In this document: positions 6,585-15,388 of the stretch, one piece after another | How the letters are laid out: each line of letters starts with the position of its first letter | Numbering within the stretch: the first letter of the stretch is position 1 | Source of the DNA: Solirubrobacteraceae bacterium | GTDB lineage: Bacteria > Actinomycetota > Thermoleophilia > Solirubrobacterales > Solirubrobacteraceae | Direction: 5' to 3' | DNA length: 45,327 bases | NCBI GenBank assembly: GCA_030447275.1 | Contig: JAUJPF010000036.1 | Location: 1 to 45,327 of the forward strand | Notes under the pieces: generated by a model | The model's input: only the letters and a program-made list of their open reading frames with translations | Told to the model about the DNA's origin: nothing | Database searches by the model: none | Translations under genes and position numbers: made by a program

Positions 6585-7906
6585 CCGCCGAGGCCGGTAC
6601 CGCGCATCGCTTCGTCCAGCGTCTCGCGGAGCGCGACGCGGTGCTCGGCGGCTTCGTCGAGACCGAGAGCGACCGCCTGGCGGCCGTCGCGCATGCCGTG
6701 GCTCGCGCCTTCGCCAGCGGCGGCACGCTCGTCGCCTTCGGCCGTCACGCGGCGGCGACGGATGCCGCCCACGTCGCCGTCGAGTTCATGCACCCGGTCA
6801 TCGTCGGGAAGCGGGCCCTGCCGGCGATCGCCGCGGAAGCAGCCCCGCTCCAGCGGCCCGGCGACATCGCGCTCGCTCTGTGCCACGGCGCACCGGGCCT
6901 CGCGGAGAAGCGGTTCCTCGCCTCGGCGCGCCGGCGGGGCCTTCTCACGATCGCCTTCACGGGCGCCGGCGCGACCGCCGAGGAGGCCGACCACACGTTC
7001 GCCGTCCGCAGCGACGACGCCGATGTCGTCCAGGAGGTCCAGGAGACCGCCTACCACGTGCTCTGGGAGCTCGTGCACGTCTTCTTCGAGCATCCGGGTC
7101 TGCTGGAGGAGTCGTGCCTCACCTGCGGAGACGTGGCGGTCGCGCTCGACGTGGTCGCCCTGAGCGGAAGCACCGCCACCGTCGAGCGTGGCGGCGCGCG
7201 CGAAGAGGTCGCGGTCGACCTGGTGGAGGACGTCGCCGTCGGCGACGTGCTGCTGTGCCACGCCGGCGTCGCCCTCGAGCGCGCGCCGAAGGAGGACGCC
7301 ACCGCGTTCCTCTATCCGTTCCTCGAGCGCGAGGAGCACGACCTGGAGACGGTCCTGCGCGACGCGGGAGCCTCGACGGTCGGCAAGGCCGCCGACGTCA
7401 CGGCCCTGCGCGAGACGATCGACGTCGCGGCCATCGAGCTCTGCGCGGCGACGGTACGCGAGCGCCTGCTGCGCGGCGGGCGCCTGATCGCGTTCGGCAA
7501 CGGCGGCTCCGCGACCGACGCGGAGGACGCGGCGTGCGACGCGATGCGCCGCGGGTGGCCGGCCGTCGCGCTGACCGCAGACGTCGCGACGGTCACCGCG
7601 GTCGGCAACGACGTCGGGTTCGAGAACGTGTTCGCCCGCCAGCTCATCGCGCTCGGCCGCCGCGACGACGTCGCGCTCGCGATCTCGACCAGCGGCTCGT
7701 CGCCGAACGTGATCGCCGGCCTGGAGGAGGCGCGGCGGCGGGGGATGCTCACCTGCGCGCTGACCGGCTACGGCGGCGGTCGCCTGGCGGCGGACGGGCT
7801 CGTCGACCACCTCTTCGTCATCGGCGGCGACTACATCCCGCGCCTGCAGGAGGCGCACGCGACCATCTACCACCTGCTGCTCGAGGCGATCGGAGACCGT
7901 CGATGA
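6581..7906 (+). CDS. SIS - HypC-like - SIS tripartite fusion protein
   Basis: The 441-residue protein has three parts. Residues about 15-175 are a SIS (sugar isomerase) fold (GTLVAFGRHAAATDAAH, PGDIALALCHGAP). Residues about 179-237 look like HypC: SCLTCGDVAVALDVV lines up with MCLAIPG..., and VAVDLVEDVAVGDVLLCHAG with the VGD.VLVHVGFA end. Residues about 250-441 are a second SIS domain of the GmhA type (FGNGGSATDAEDAA, AISTSGSSPNV). The HypC-type cysteine is kept although it is now internal. GmhA-like domains handle phosphorylated sugars. Here the partner genes argue for hydrogenase maturation, perhaps feeding or guarding the Fe-ligand step, but that is inference. Starts by ATGA overlap with hypC and ends by ATGA overlap with hypD. 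Confidence 0.85.
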   Translation: MTAEAGTAHRFVQRLAERDAVLGGFVETESDRLAAVAHAVARAFASGGTLVAFGRHAAATDAAHVAVEFMHPVIVGKRALPAIAAEAAPLQRPGDIALALCHGAPGLAEKRFLASARRRGLLTIAFTGAGATAEEADHTFAVRSDDADVVQEVQETAYHVLWELVHVFFEHPGLLEESCLTCGDVAVALDVVALSGSTATVERGGAREEVAVDLVEDVAVGDVLLCHAGVALERAPKEDATAFLYPFLEREEHDLETVLRDAGASTVGKAADVTALRETIDVAAIELCAATVRERLLRGGRLIAFGNGGSATDAEDAACDAMRRGWPAVALTADVATVTAVGNDVGFENVFARQLIALGRRDDVALAISTSGSSPNVIAGLEEARRRGMLTCALTGYGGGRLAADGLVDHLFVIGGDYIPRLQEAHATIYHLLLEAIGDRR

Positions 7907-9030
7907 GGTTCGTAGACGAGTTCCGGTCGGGCGACGTGGCACGGCGCGTGGCCGGCGAGATCGCGGCGCTCGTGGAGCCCGGCCGCACGTACAAGATCAT
8001 GGAGGTCTGCGGCGGTCACACGCACGCGATCTACAAGCACGGCGTCGAGGACCTGCTGCCGCCGGAGATCGAGCTCGTCCACGGACCGGGGTGCCCCGTG
8101 TGCGTGATCCCGATGGGCCGGCAGGACGACGCGCTTGCCATCGCGCGGCGACCCGAGGTCATCTTCACGACCTTCGGGGACATGATGCGCGTGCCCTCGA
8201 GCCAGGGCTCGCTCCTCGACGCGAAGGCGCACGGCGCCGACGTGCGGATGGTGTACTCGCCGCTCGACGCGCTGCGGATCGCGCGCGAGAACCCGGACCG
8301 CGAGGTCGTCTTCTTCGCCATCGGATTCGAGACGACGACGCCGTCGACGGCGTTGACGCTGCTCCGCGCGCAGAAGGAGGGCATCCGCAACTTCTCGGTC
8401 TTCGCCAACCACGTCACGATCATCCCCGCGATCCGCGCGATCCTCGACTCGCCCGACCTGCGGCTGTCCGGCTTCATCGGGCCCGGGCACGTCTCGACCG
8501 TGATCGGGACCCGGCCGTACCGCTTCATCGCCGCAGACTACGGCCTGCCGATCGCGGTGTCCGGCTTCGAGCCCCTCGACGTGCTCCAAGGCGTCTACAT
8601 GGTCATGAAGCAGCTCGCCGAGGGCCGCAGCGAGGTCGAGAACCAGTACACGCGCGTGGTGCGCGACGAGGGGAACGTGCTCGCGCTGAAGGCCATCGCG
8701 CAGACGATGGAGCTGCGGACGACGTTCGAGTGGCGCGGCCTCGGGTTCATCTCGCAGAGCGCGCTCAAGCTGCGCGAGGAGTTCGCCGAGTTCGACGCGG
8801 AGGTGCGCTACGCGCTGCCGGCCGTGCGCGTGGCCGATCCGAAGGCGTGTCAGTGCGGCGAGGTCCTCAAGGGGGTCATCAAGCCCTGGGAGTGCAAGGT
8901 GTTCGGCACCGCCTGCACGCCCGACCGCCCGATCGGGACGTGCATGGTCTCCAGCGAGGGCGCCTGCGCCGCCTACTACAACTACGGCCGCCTCGCCCGT
9001 CGCGCGGGGCGGGAGGCGACGCCGGCGTGA
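7903..9030 (+). CDS. hypD: Hydrogenase maturation factor HypD
   Basis: HypD is the 4Fe-4S scaffold on which iron receives its cyanide and carbonyl ligands. The 375-residue protein shows all expected motifs: MEVCGGHTHAIYKHG, HGPGCPVCVIP, FTTFGDMMRVPS, AIGFETTTPSTA, FIGPGHVSTVIG, and the C-terminal cluster cysteines in CQCGEVLKG, WECKVFGTACTPDRPIGTC and SSEGACAAYYNYG. Length is normal for the family. The ATG overlaps the stop of the SIS-HypC-SIS gene, and the end overlaps hypE by GTGA. Confidence 0.98.
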   Translation: MRFVDEFRSGDVARRVAGEIAALVEPGRTYKIMEVCGGHTHAIYKHGVEDLLPPEIELVHGPGCPVCVIPMGRQDDALAIARRPEVIFTTFGDMMRVPSSQGSLLDAKAHGADVRMVYSPLDALRIARENPDREVVFFAIGFETTTPSTALTLLRAQKEGIRNFSVFANHVTIIPAIRAILDSPDLRLSGFIGPGHVSTVIGTRPYRFIAADYGLPIAVSGFEPLDVLQGVYMVMKQLAEGRSEVENQYTRVVRDEGNVLALKAIAQTMELRTTFEWRGLGFISQSALKLREEFAEFDAEVRYALPAVRVADPKACQCGEVLKGVIKPWECKVFGTACTPDRPIGTCMVSSEGACAAYYNYGRLARRAGREATPA

Positions 9031-10115
9031 GCAGCCGCAGCGAGGAGGACGTCCTCGCGGCGATCGAGCGGCGGCGCAGGCGGCCGCACGTCAAGCTGAT
9101 GGACCGGCACGTGACGCTCTCGCACGGCGCGGGCGGCAAGTCGTCGCACGTCCTCACCGAGACCCTGTTCATGCCGGAGCTGCGCAACCCGATGCTCGAG
9201 GCGCTGACCGACAGCGCGCTCCTCCAGCCGAACGGGAGCGGGCCGAGGCTGGCCTTCACCACCGACTCGTTCGTCGTCAAGCCGCTGTTCTTCCCCGGCG
9301 GCGACATCGGCGAGCTGGCGATCAACGGCACCGTGAACGACCTGGCGATGGCGGGCGCTCGGCCGCTCGCGCTCTCGGCAGGGTTCATCATCGAGGAGGG
9401 CTTCCCGACGGAGGCGCTTCGGGCGATCGCGGCGTCGCTCGGTGCCGCCGCGAGCGCGGCCGGCGTGGCCGTGGCCGCCGCGGACACCAAGGTCGTCGAA
9501 CGCGGGAAGGGAGACGGCGTCTACCTGAACACCTCGGGGGTGGGCGTCGTCGAGCACGATCTCGTGCTGTCGCCGACGCGCGTCGCGCCGGGCGACCGCG
9601 TGATCGTCTCAGGAACCATCGGCGATCACGGCATGGCGATCATGATCGCCCGCGGCGAGCTCGAGCTCGAAGTCGACCTGCAGAGCGACACCGCCGCGCT
9701 CCACGAGCTCGCGGCCGCCGTCGTCACGGCCGCCGGGCCGCACCTGCGCTGCCTCCGCGACCCGACCCGCGGCGGTCTCGCGACGGTCCTGAACGAGTTC
9801 GTCGTCGCCGCGGACGTCGGGATCGTCCTCGACGAAGTCGCGGTGCCGGTCCGCCCGGAGGTCGACGGTGCGTGCGAGATCCTCGGGATCGATCCGCTGT
9901 ACGTCGCCAACGAGGGCAAGCTCGTCGCGGTGGTGGCGCCCGACGCGGCCGACGCGACGCTCGCCGCGCTGCGCGCGCATCCGCTCGGCGCGGAGGCGGC
10001 GATCGTCGGTGAGGTGCGCGCCGATCCACCGGGGATGGTCGTCCTCGAGACCTCGTTCGGCGGCAGCCGCGTGGTGGACATGCTCGCGGGCGACCCGCTC
10101 CCTCGGATCTGCTGA
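9027..10115 (+). CDS. hypE: Hydrogenase maturation factor HypE
   Basis: HypE dehydrates the thiocarboxamide on its last cysteine to thiocyanate and passes cyanide to iron on HypCD. The 362-residue protein belongs to the AIR-synthase/PurM-like fold (SHGAGGKSSHVL, GDIGELAINGTVNDLAMAGA, RDPTRGGLATVLNE) and ends in PRIC, the carbamoyl-accepting C-terminus. The GTG start overlaps hypD; about 25 basic residues (ERRRRRPHVKL) precede the usual start, and a downstream ATG at codon 25 (MDRHVTLSHG) is an alternative. hypA, hypB and the maturation protease are not in the window. Confidence 0.97.
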   Translation: MSSRSEEDVLAAIERRRRRPHVKLMDRHVTLSHGAGGKSSHVLTETLFMPELRNPMLEALTDSALLQPNGSGPRLAFTTDSFVVKPLFFPGGDIGELAINGTVNDLAMAGARPLALSAGFIIEEGFPTEALRAIAASLGAAASAAGVAVAAADTKVVERGKGDGVYLNTSGVGVVEHDLVLSPTRVAPGDRVIVSGTIGDHGMAIMIARGELELEVDLQSDTAALHELAAAVVTAAGPHLRCLRDPTRGGLATVLNEFVVAADVGIVLDEVAVPVRPEVDGACEILGIDPLYVANEGKLVAVVAPDAADATLAALRAHPLGAEAAIVGEVRADPPGMVVLETSFGGSRVVDMLAGDPLPRIC

Positions 10116-10121
10116 GGCCGG

Positions 10122-10436
10122 CTACGCCGACGCGCCCGTGATCGCCGCCACGATCCACTCGTCGGGCGGCACGCCGCGCAGCCCCTGGTCGGTCTCGTAG
10201 AGCCGGCACTTCAGGCCGAAGTCATCACGGGCGCTCGACGTCGGGTCGACGTCGCGACCGTCGACGCGCACCGTGGGCGACCCGAGGAAGCCCTCACGCA
10301 CCGCCTGCTCGTGGGACTCGATACGCCGCAGCCCGACGTCGCCGTCCACCCCGCTCCTCACCAACAGCTCGCGCAGGCGCGGAAGCAGCTCGTCGTGGTT
10401 CGGGCAGCCGTCGAAGTACAGGATCTCCACCGTCAT
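10122..10436 (-). CDS. Thioredoxin-fold family protein
   Basis: A 104-residue protein that begins MTVEILYFDGCPNHDELLPR, the pattern of a short thioredoxin-like family often annotated as DF family or alkylmercury-lyase-like proteins. The segment EGFLGSPTVRVDGRDVDP carries the cis-proline expected in this fold. Only one active-site-like cysteine (GCPN) is present plus another at KCRLYE, so classic disulfide exchange is uncertain. I chose the ATG at 10436 over an upstream start because the fold begins there. It is convergent with hypE, six bases away, and probably unrelated to it. Confidence 0.75.
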   Translation of the reverse strand: MTVEILYFDGCPNHDELLPRLRELLVRSGVDGDVGLRRIESHEQAVREGFLGSPTVRVDGRDVDPTSSARDDFGLKCRLYETDQGLRGVPPDEWIVAAITGASA

Positions 10437-10608
10437 GAGCACGCACGGCTCGCCCTCGGCTCCTCCCCAGATGGAGCAGGCGTCGGACGGGCCAGAACGC
10501 GACACTAGCGGGCGCTACGGCTCGACTGAAGCCCTGTCGTGCAGCCGGCGCCCCCGAGCGCCTCGAGCGATTCGGGCCGCAGCGCGGGGGCTCGCGATCA
10601 GCGCGTAG

Positions 10609-13272
10609 CTACAGGCGGTGCGACACGAGGGCGCGGACGACGCGCGTGCCCCCCCGGCTGACCGTGAGCCGGACCCGGTAGTCGCCGCGCCGCCGCGAGC
10701 GCGCGCTGAAGCGCAGACGGTGCGTCGTGCCGGCACTACGGCGCGTGCTGCGCAGGCGCTTCACGACGCGGTTGCCGCGCAGCAGCTCGACGCGCACGAC
10801 GGCCGCTCGGGCGAGGCGGAAGGCGACGGCCAAGGAGCGGTTGCTGCGGCCTCCGAACACCGGCCGCCTCAGCTTGAACGCGCCGAGCAGGCCGCACGAG
10901 CGCAACGAGAACGCCGGCCTCCGCGACCAGCGGCCGCCCGCGCGGCGCAACGTCTTGCGGAGGATGTCGGTGCGGCCGGCGCGCCAGCGCACGAAGTAGA
11001 AGCCGTCGGTCACCCTGCGCCTGGGCCGGTTCGCCTTGCCGTTCCACGTGAACGGTGCCTGCCTGCCGTCGAACCGCGCGACGAGGCGCTCGCGGACGAC
11101 GCGGCGACCGAGCGAGGTCTTGAAGACGTCGACCTGGATCGGCTCGGGCTTCGCGCGCTTGAAGGAGATCCGGACGCGACGGCCGCGCGGCCTCAGCCCG
11201 ACCGACCGCAGCGCCGACGCGTTCGCGCATCGCGGCGTGCCGCCCGGCGGGTCGCCGCTGGGTCGGGCCGACCGCGGATCCTCGAGCAGGAGCTCCGCGT
11301 TGCGCTCGATGATCTGCCCCGTGCCGCTCATGTCGTTGTCCGGGTCGTTGAACGCGAACGTGCGGCCGATCGAGGCGAGCTGGCGGTCGTTGAAATCCGC
11401 CGCGCAGTCGGGTGCCGGCTCCGGACAGCCCTCGGGTCCCGCGGCGGGGGCCGCGTGGTCGACCACCGTGTTGAAGATCGAGAGCGTGCCGTCCCGGTTG
11501 TCCATGACCTCGAACAGCCGGCTCTGGTTCGGCGGATCGATGACCGCAGACGTGTTGATCTCCCACCACGTCGTGCCGTCGCCGCGCACGAACGGCGTCA
11601 GGCGGTGCTCGTGGGTGTGACCGGGCACGTACGCGATGACGTTGCGGAACTGGTCGATCAGCTCGACGAAGCTCTCGTGGTTGCCCGCGCCGCCGCACGT
11701 CTGGTTCTGGGCGTCGGTCCCGTTGTGGATGCAACCCCTCCCCGGAGTGTCCGGATCGTCGTCCGACGGCCGCGCGTCGCGATCGCAGCCGGGGTTCTGG
11801 TCGTGGCCGTGCTCGTCGTTCGAGGTGCAGGGCAGCGCCTGCTCGTCGCGGACCTGGGTGTTCATGCTCCGCACCGGGTGGTGGCCGAAGAGGACCACCA
11901 GCTGATTGCGCGCCTGGGCGGCCCTGAGCTCGCGCTTGAGCCACTGGAACTGCGGATCGTCGAGGTTCCCGTTCGACGAGCCGGGCGCGACGCCCTCGGC
12001 CGTCTGCCCGCCCTCGGAGTTCGTGTCGATCGAGATGAAGCGCAGCCCCGGCGTCTGCTCGGGATCCCAGGCGTAGTACGACGCCGAGCCGCCGGACTCG
12101 ACGTTCTCCTCCGGATCGACGTGGGCGAAGCCGTGGTTGTCGTCGCCCGGGCCCTCGTTCGTGGCGCCGTAGATCTGCTTGATCTCCGGCTTGTCGACGA
12201 ACCGCCGGCCGGGGTCGGGCGCGACGAGCATCCCCACGTCGGCGGGCGAGAGGAGGTAGTTCGGGTCGGGCCCGTCGGGCGGGCCGGGCTTCGTGACCTC
12301 GTTGGTCGTGCCGAGGACCTTGAGGCACCCGGTGGCGATGTCCTCGAAGGCGACGTTCGCGTCCTCGTTGCCCTGCACGAGCACGTCGTGGTTGCCGTTC
12401 GTGATGTAGAAGGGAACGTCGAGCCCCGCGGGGTCGACCGGGATCTGCTGGGCGCGATCCATGAGCCCGTCGTACTCGGGCCAGGTGTCCCATTGCCCGC
12501 GCGGCTCGTCGGGGTCGTAGTAGAGCGGCAGCGGCGGGGAACCGGCCGGATAGTCGTCGTAGTCCTGCACGCCGGTGTACCGGCCGGCCTCGGCGGCGGC
12601 GCCGGCCGCGCCGCCCTCCTGCAGGACATAGGCGGCGCAGCTCGGGCTGAGCGTCGCCGTGTTGGAGTAGGCGGCCGGGTCGGTCACGCCGCCGTTGAAG
12701 GTCATCGGCCCGTTGCCCTCGAGCAGGTCGCGGACCCAGACCGTCTCGTTGAGATGCTGGTTGTCGGCCTGATCGCCGGTGAGCAGCGCGAAGTCCATCG
12801 CGTTGCGCGTGCCGTCGCCCTGCGGCACCGGGCTGGCCCGCGCGAAGCGGTTGATCTGGCGGACCGTGGCGTCGATCTGGAAGGGCGTGAAGCCCTCCTG
12901 CGGGCGCCACGCCGACGACGGACCAGGGTCGACGAACTCCACGCGTGCGGGCGACTCCTCGTCCGCGAGCTGGAAGTCGGTCATCTGGCTGACGTAGGCG
13001 AGCGAGACGCGACGACGGTCGCGGCCGTCCTGCGCGGTCGGGATGTCGGGGTTCTTCTCCCGCACCCCGTCCCGAACGATGTAGGGCTCCCCGGGCCCGA
13101 GCGCCAGGTTCGTGTAGGCGGCCTCCGGGTCCCCGATCGGCACGAGCGTCTGCTCGACGGTCGTATGGCCCTCGGTGTCGTTGGCGAGGTGGGCGGCGGT
13201 TGCCGTGCCGGTGGCGGCGACGAGCGCGACGATGATGGCGGTGGCCCGCTGACCGGTTTTCACCGTCTTCAC
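10609..13272 (-). CDS. Secreted metallophosphoesterase with C-terminal Ig-like (FlgD-type) domains
   Basis: The protein of about 887 residues begins at GTG 13272 with a signal peptide (basic VKTVKTGQR, hydrophobic AIIVALVAATGTATA). Calcineurin-type phosphoesterase motifs are seen: QMTDFQLADEE, ALLTGDQADNQ, YITNGNHDVL, VVLFGHHPVR, YVPGHTHEHR, which supply the two-metal site. It resembles the actinobacterial TIGR03767 family of large metallophosphoesterases. After about residue 650 come two beta-rich domains, the first with FTWNGKAN and GFYFVRWRAG, typical of FlgD-like folds that attach to surfaces. Substrate unknown; likely extracellular phosphate esters. It starts only 15 bases from a divergent lipoprotein gene. 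Confidence 0.85.
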   Translation of the reverse strand: MKTVKTGQRATAIIVALVAATGTATAAHLANDTEGHTTVEQTLVPIGDPEAAYTNLALGPGEPYIVRDGVREKNPDIPTAQDGRDRRRVSLAYVSQMTDFQLADEESPARVEFVDPGPSSAWRPQEGFTPFQIDATVRQINRFARASPVPQGDGTRNAMDFALLTGDQADNQHLNETVWVRDLLEGNGPMTFNGGVTDPAAYSNTATLSPSCAAYVLQEGGAAGAAAEAGRYTGVQDYDDYPAGSPPLPLYYDPDEPRGQWDTWPEYDGLMDRAQQIPVDPAGLDVPFYITNGNHDVLVQGNEDANVAFEDIATGCLKVLGTTNEVTKPGPPDGPDPNYLLSPADVGMLVAPDPGRRFVDKPEIKQIYGATNEGPGDDNHGFAHVDPEENVESGGSASYYAWDPEQTPGLRFISIDTNSEGGQTAEGVAPGSSNGNLDDPQFQWLKRELRAAQARNQLVVLFGHHPVRSMNTQVRDEQALPCTSNDEHGHDQNPGCDRDARPSDDDPDTPGRGCIHNGTDAQNQTCGGAGNHESFVELIDQFRNVIAYVPGHTHEHRLTPFVRGDGTTWWEINTSAVIDPPNQSRLFEVMDNRDGTLSIFNTVVDHAAPAAGPEGCPEPAPDCAADFNDRQLASIGRTFAFNDPDNDMSGTGQIIERNAELLLEDPRSARPSGDPPGGTPRCANASALRSVGLRPRGRRVRISFKRAKPEPIQVDVFKTSLGRRVVRERLVARFDGRQAPFTWNGKANRPRRRVTDGFYFVRWRAGRTDILRKTLRRAGGRWSRRPAFSLRSCGLLGAFKLRRPVFGGRSNRSLAVAFRLARAAVVRVELLRGNRVVKRLRSTRRSAGTTHRLRFSARSRRRGDYRVRLTVSRGGTRVVRALVSHRL

Positions 13273-13287
13273 GCTAGCTTCACAGAG

Positions 13288-13686
13288 GTGCGGCTTGCGC
13301 CAGTCTTCGCGGCCATCGTCGTCGCGGCGGGCTGCGGCGGGGACGATGCCGACCGTCCGGACCCGGCCCCGCCAGCGAAGCTGACGGCGCAGGAGCGGCG
13401 GCTCGTCAAGACGTACGAGGCGCGCATCGCGACCCACTGCGTCCGCGTCGCCCGCTCGCTCGTCGACCGCGCGGCGGGGCCCTCACCGGCGCAGCAGCGG
13501 CGCGCGTTCGAGGCGGCGGACGCGCTGGCGGCGCTCGTCGCGAGCAAGCCGACGGCACCCGTCGACGTCGGGCAGGACCTGCGCCTGTACCTCAGCGACG
13601 TGGTCGAGAACATCGAGGGGTCCAACTGCGACCCGCGGATGGTCTCGCGGCTGGAGGGCGCGCTGCAGGCGATCCCGGTCGAGTGA
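13288..13686 (+). CDS. Small lipoprotein of unknown function
   Basis: A 132-residue protein with a short lipoprotein signal: VRL, hydrophobic APVFAAIVVAAG, then the lipobox cysteine in AAGCGGDD. After a proline-rich linker the mature part is helical, with RLVKTYEARIATHCVRVAR and LRLYLSDVVENIEGSNCDPR giving two further cysteines. No family recognised. TAGCTT at 13275-13280 is placed to give a transcript starting at the GTG, so it may be leaderless. It is divergent from the metallophosphoesterase. Confidence 0.65.
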   Translation: MRLAPVFAAIVVAAGCGGDDADRPDPAPPAKLTAQERRLVKTYEARIATHCVRVARSLVDRAAGPSPAQQRRAFEAADALAALVASKPTAPVDVGQDLRLYLSDVVENIEGSNCDPRMVSRLEGALQAIPVE

Positions 13687-13834
13687 CGACTCCGCCGAGC
13701 GCGCCTGACGTGCCGAACGCGTAGACGAACGTCCGCCGCCTCATCGCGCGTCATGCACGTCGGACGCCAGGCTTGTGCGCGACGGCGCCCGCGTGGTGGG
13801 TCCAGTCGATTGCGGGTATGTCGAGACATGACGC

Positions 13835-15193
13835 ATGAGCGGCAGTCAGCGACGTGGATCGGCGAGCGCAGAGCGATTGCCGCGGCGGATGGTCGCGGCA
13901 ATGCTGAGCGTTCCGCGTATCGCCGATCAGCCGCGCGCGCTGCGCCTCGTCCCGCCGCTCGTATTCCTGCTCGCCGTGGCGGTGCTTCGGGAGGCGCCTG
14001 GGCGCCTCGGATCCGGCATCGCCGCGCTGGTGCTGTTGCCCGTCCTCTGGGTGGCGGTCCGCGGCTCTCGTCGCGAGCTGGCGGTTGTGGTGGCGGGTGT
14101 CGGTGCTGTGTTCATCGTGCCGAGCGTCGTGCTCGGGCAGACTGCTGAGCTCGCCTCGAGCTGGACGGTGGCAGCGTTCGTCGTCGCGGCGTCGGGTGTT
14201 GCGGGGGTGCTGGTTCATCAGCTCGTCGGCCAGGTACGCGAGCAGGCGCGGGAGGCGGTGCAGCGGCAGCGCGAGCTGGAGGTGCTGCTCGAGATGATGC
14301 GGGAGATCTCGCAGGCGCCCGACGTCCGCGCGGCGGTGTGCGACGGCGCGCGCGTCGTCGCGCGCGCGCCGGCCGCGGTGCTGCTCGAGCGCCACGAGGA
14401 AGGACAGCTGATGGCGACCGCCGCTGCCGGAGCGTCCACCGACGGCCTGCTCCTGCAGCACGACGCCGGGACGGCGCTGGACGAGGTCCTGCGCCGGGGG
14501 CGCGGCGCCGTGCTCGACGAACCGGCCACCGAACTCGACGAGCGCCTGGTCGCTGCTCTGGGCCACCCGGCGAGCGTGGTTCTCGAGCCGGTCGTCGGCC
14601 ATGGCGTGGCCGCGATCCTCGCCGTCGCGCTCGCGCGGACCGCGAGGCGGCGGCCCGAGACGCTCGCGCTGCTCGCCGCGGAGGCCGCGAGCGAGATCGG
14701 GCGCGCCGACCTCCTCGCCGAGCTGGAGAGTCAGGCACGGATCGACCCCCTGACGGGGCTGCCGAATCGGCGCGCCTGGGACGAGGCGCTCGGCAGCGCG
14801 CTGGGACGGTCGGCCCGCGACGGCCAGCCGATCTCGGTGGGCGTTCTCGACCTGGACGGGTTCAAGGCGTTCAACGACGCCCACGGGCACCAGGCCGGTG
14901 ACCGTGTGCTCAAGGAGGTTGCGGCGGCGTGGCGCGCCGAGTTGCGCGAGGGCGACCTGCTTGCGCGGTGGGGCGGCGACGAGTTCGCGCTGCTCGTCCA
15001 CGCGCCGGCGGCGCGTGCGCACCACGTCCTGCAACGGCTGCCCGCGTCTTCGCCGGATCGCCCCGCGTCGTTCGGCATCGCCGAGTGGGATCGAGCCGAG
15101 GACGCGGAGCATCTGCTGGCTCGCGCCGACGCGGAGCTCTACGCCGCGAAGGCGTCCAAGGCGGTCGGCGATCCCCGCGCAGCAGACTCCTGA
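13835..15193 (+). CDS. Membrane-bound GAF-GGDEF diguanylate cyclase
   Basis: A 452-residue signalling protein making cyclic di-GMP. The order is a membrane block at about 40-125 (LVPPLVFLLAVAVL, GIAALVLLPVLWVAV, AVVVAGVGAVFIVPSVV, AAFVVAASGVAGVLVHQL, about four helices), a coiled coil (VREQAREAVQRQRELEVLLE), a GAF-like domain at about 145-290 and a GGDEF domain at about 300-445. The catalytic signature is intact: DPLTGLPNRRAW, FKAFNDAHGHQAGD, RWGGDEFALL. No clear RxxD inhibitory site is seen before GGDEF. A start a few codons later is possible because no good ribosome site is visible. An EAL protein follows on the same strand. Confidence 0.9.
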   Translation: MSGSQRRGSASAERLPRRMVAAMLSVPRIADQPRALRLVPPLVFLLAVAVLREAPGRLGSGIAALVLLPVLWVAVRGSRRELAVVVAGVGAVFIVPSVVLGQTAELASSWTVAAFVVAASGVAGVLVHQLVGQVREQAREAVQRQRELEVLLEMMREISQAPDVRAAVCDGARVVARAPAAVLLERHEEGQLMATAAAGASTDGLLLQHDAGTALDEVLRRGRGAVLDEPATELDERLVAALGHPASVVLEPVVGHGVAAILAVALARTARRRPETLALLAAEAASEIGRADLLAELESQARIDPLTGLPNRRAWDEALGSALGRSARDGQPISVGVLDLDGFKAFNDAHGHQAGDRVLKEVAAAWRAELREGDLLARWGGDEFALLVHAPAARAHHVLQRLPASSPDRPASFGIAEWDRAEDAEHLLARADAELYAAKASKAVGDPRAADS

Positions 15194-15388
15194 GGGCAGG
15201 ATCGGCGCCCTGAAGCTGTGCAGTTCTGCGCGACGAGCCCGCGCCGCGGCCGCGCGCGGCGTGGCCCTCCCAGTCGCGAGCTAGCGTCCGGCGTGGCGGC
15301 GCCTGCCCCGGTCGGTCTGGGGATGCCGCGGTCGTACCCCCGTCCAACTTCGGGGAGCGCCCGGCGTTGCAGGGAAATCTCGACGATC

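Noticed and set aside
7110..7300. Central HypC-like segment as a separate gene
   Set aside because: It is in frame with both SIS domains with no stop or internal start; a single fusion gene is the simplest reading.
10618..13287. Open frame on the plus strand opposite the metallophosphoesterase, continuing into the lipoprotein
   Set aside because: Only the last 132 residues have protein-like character with a signal and lipobox; the rest is shadow.
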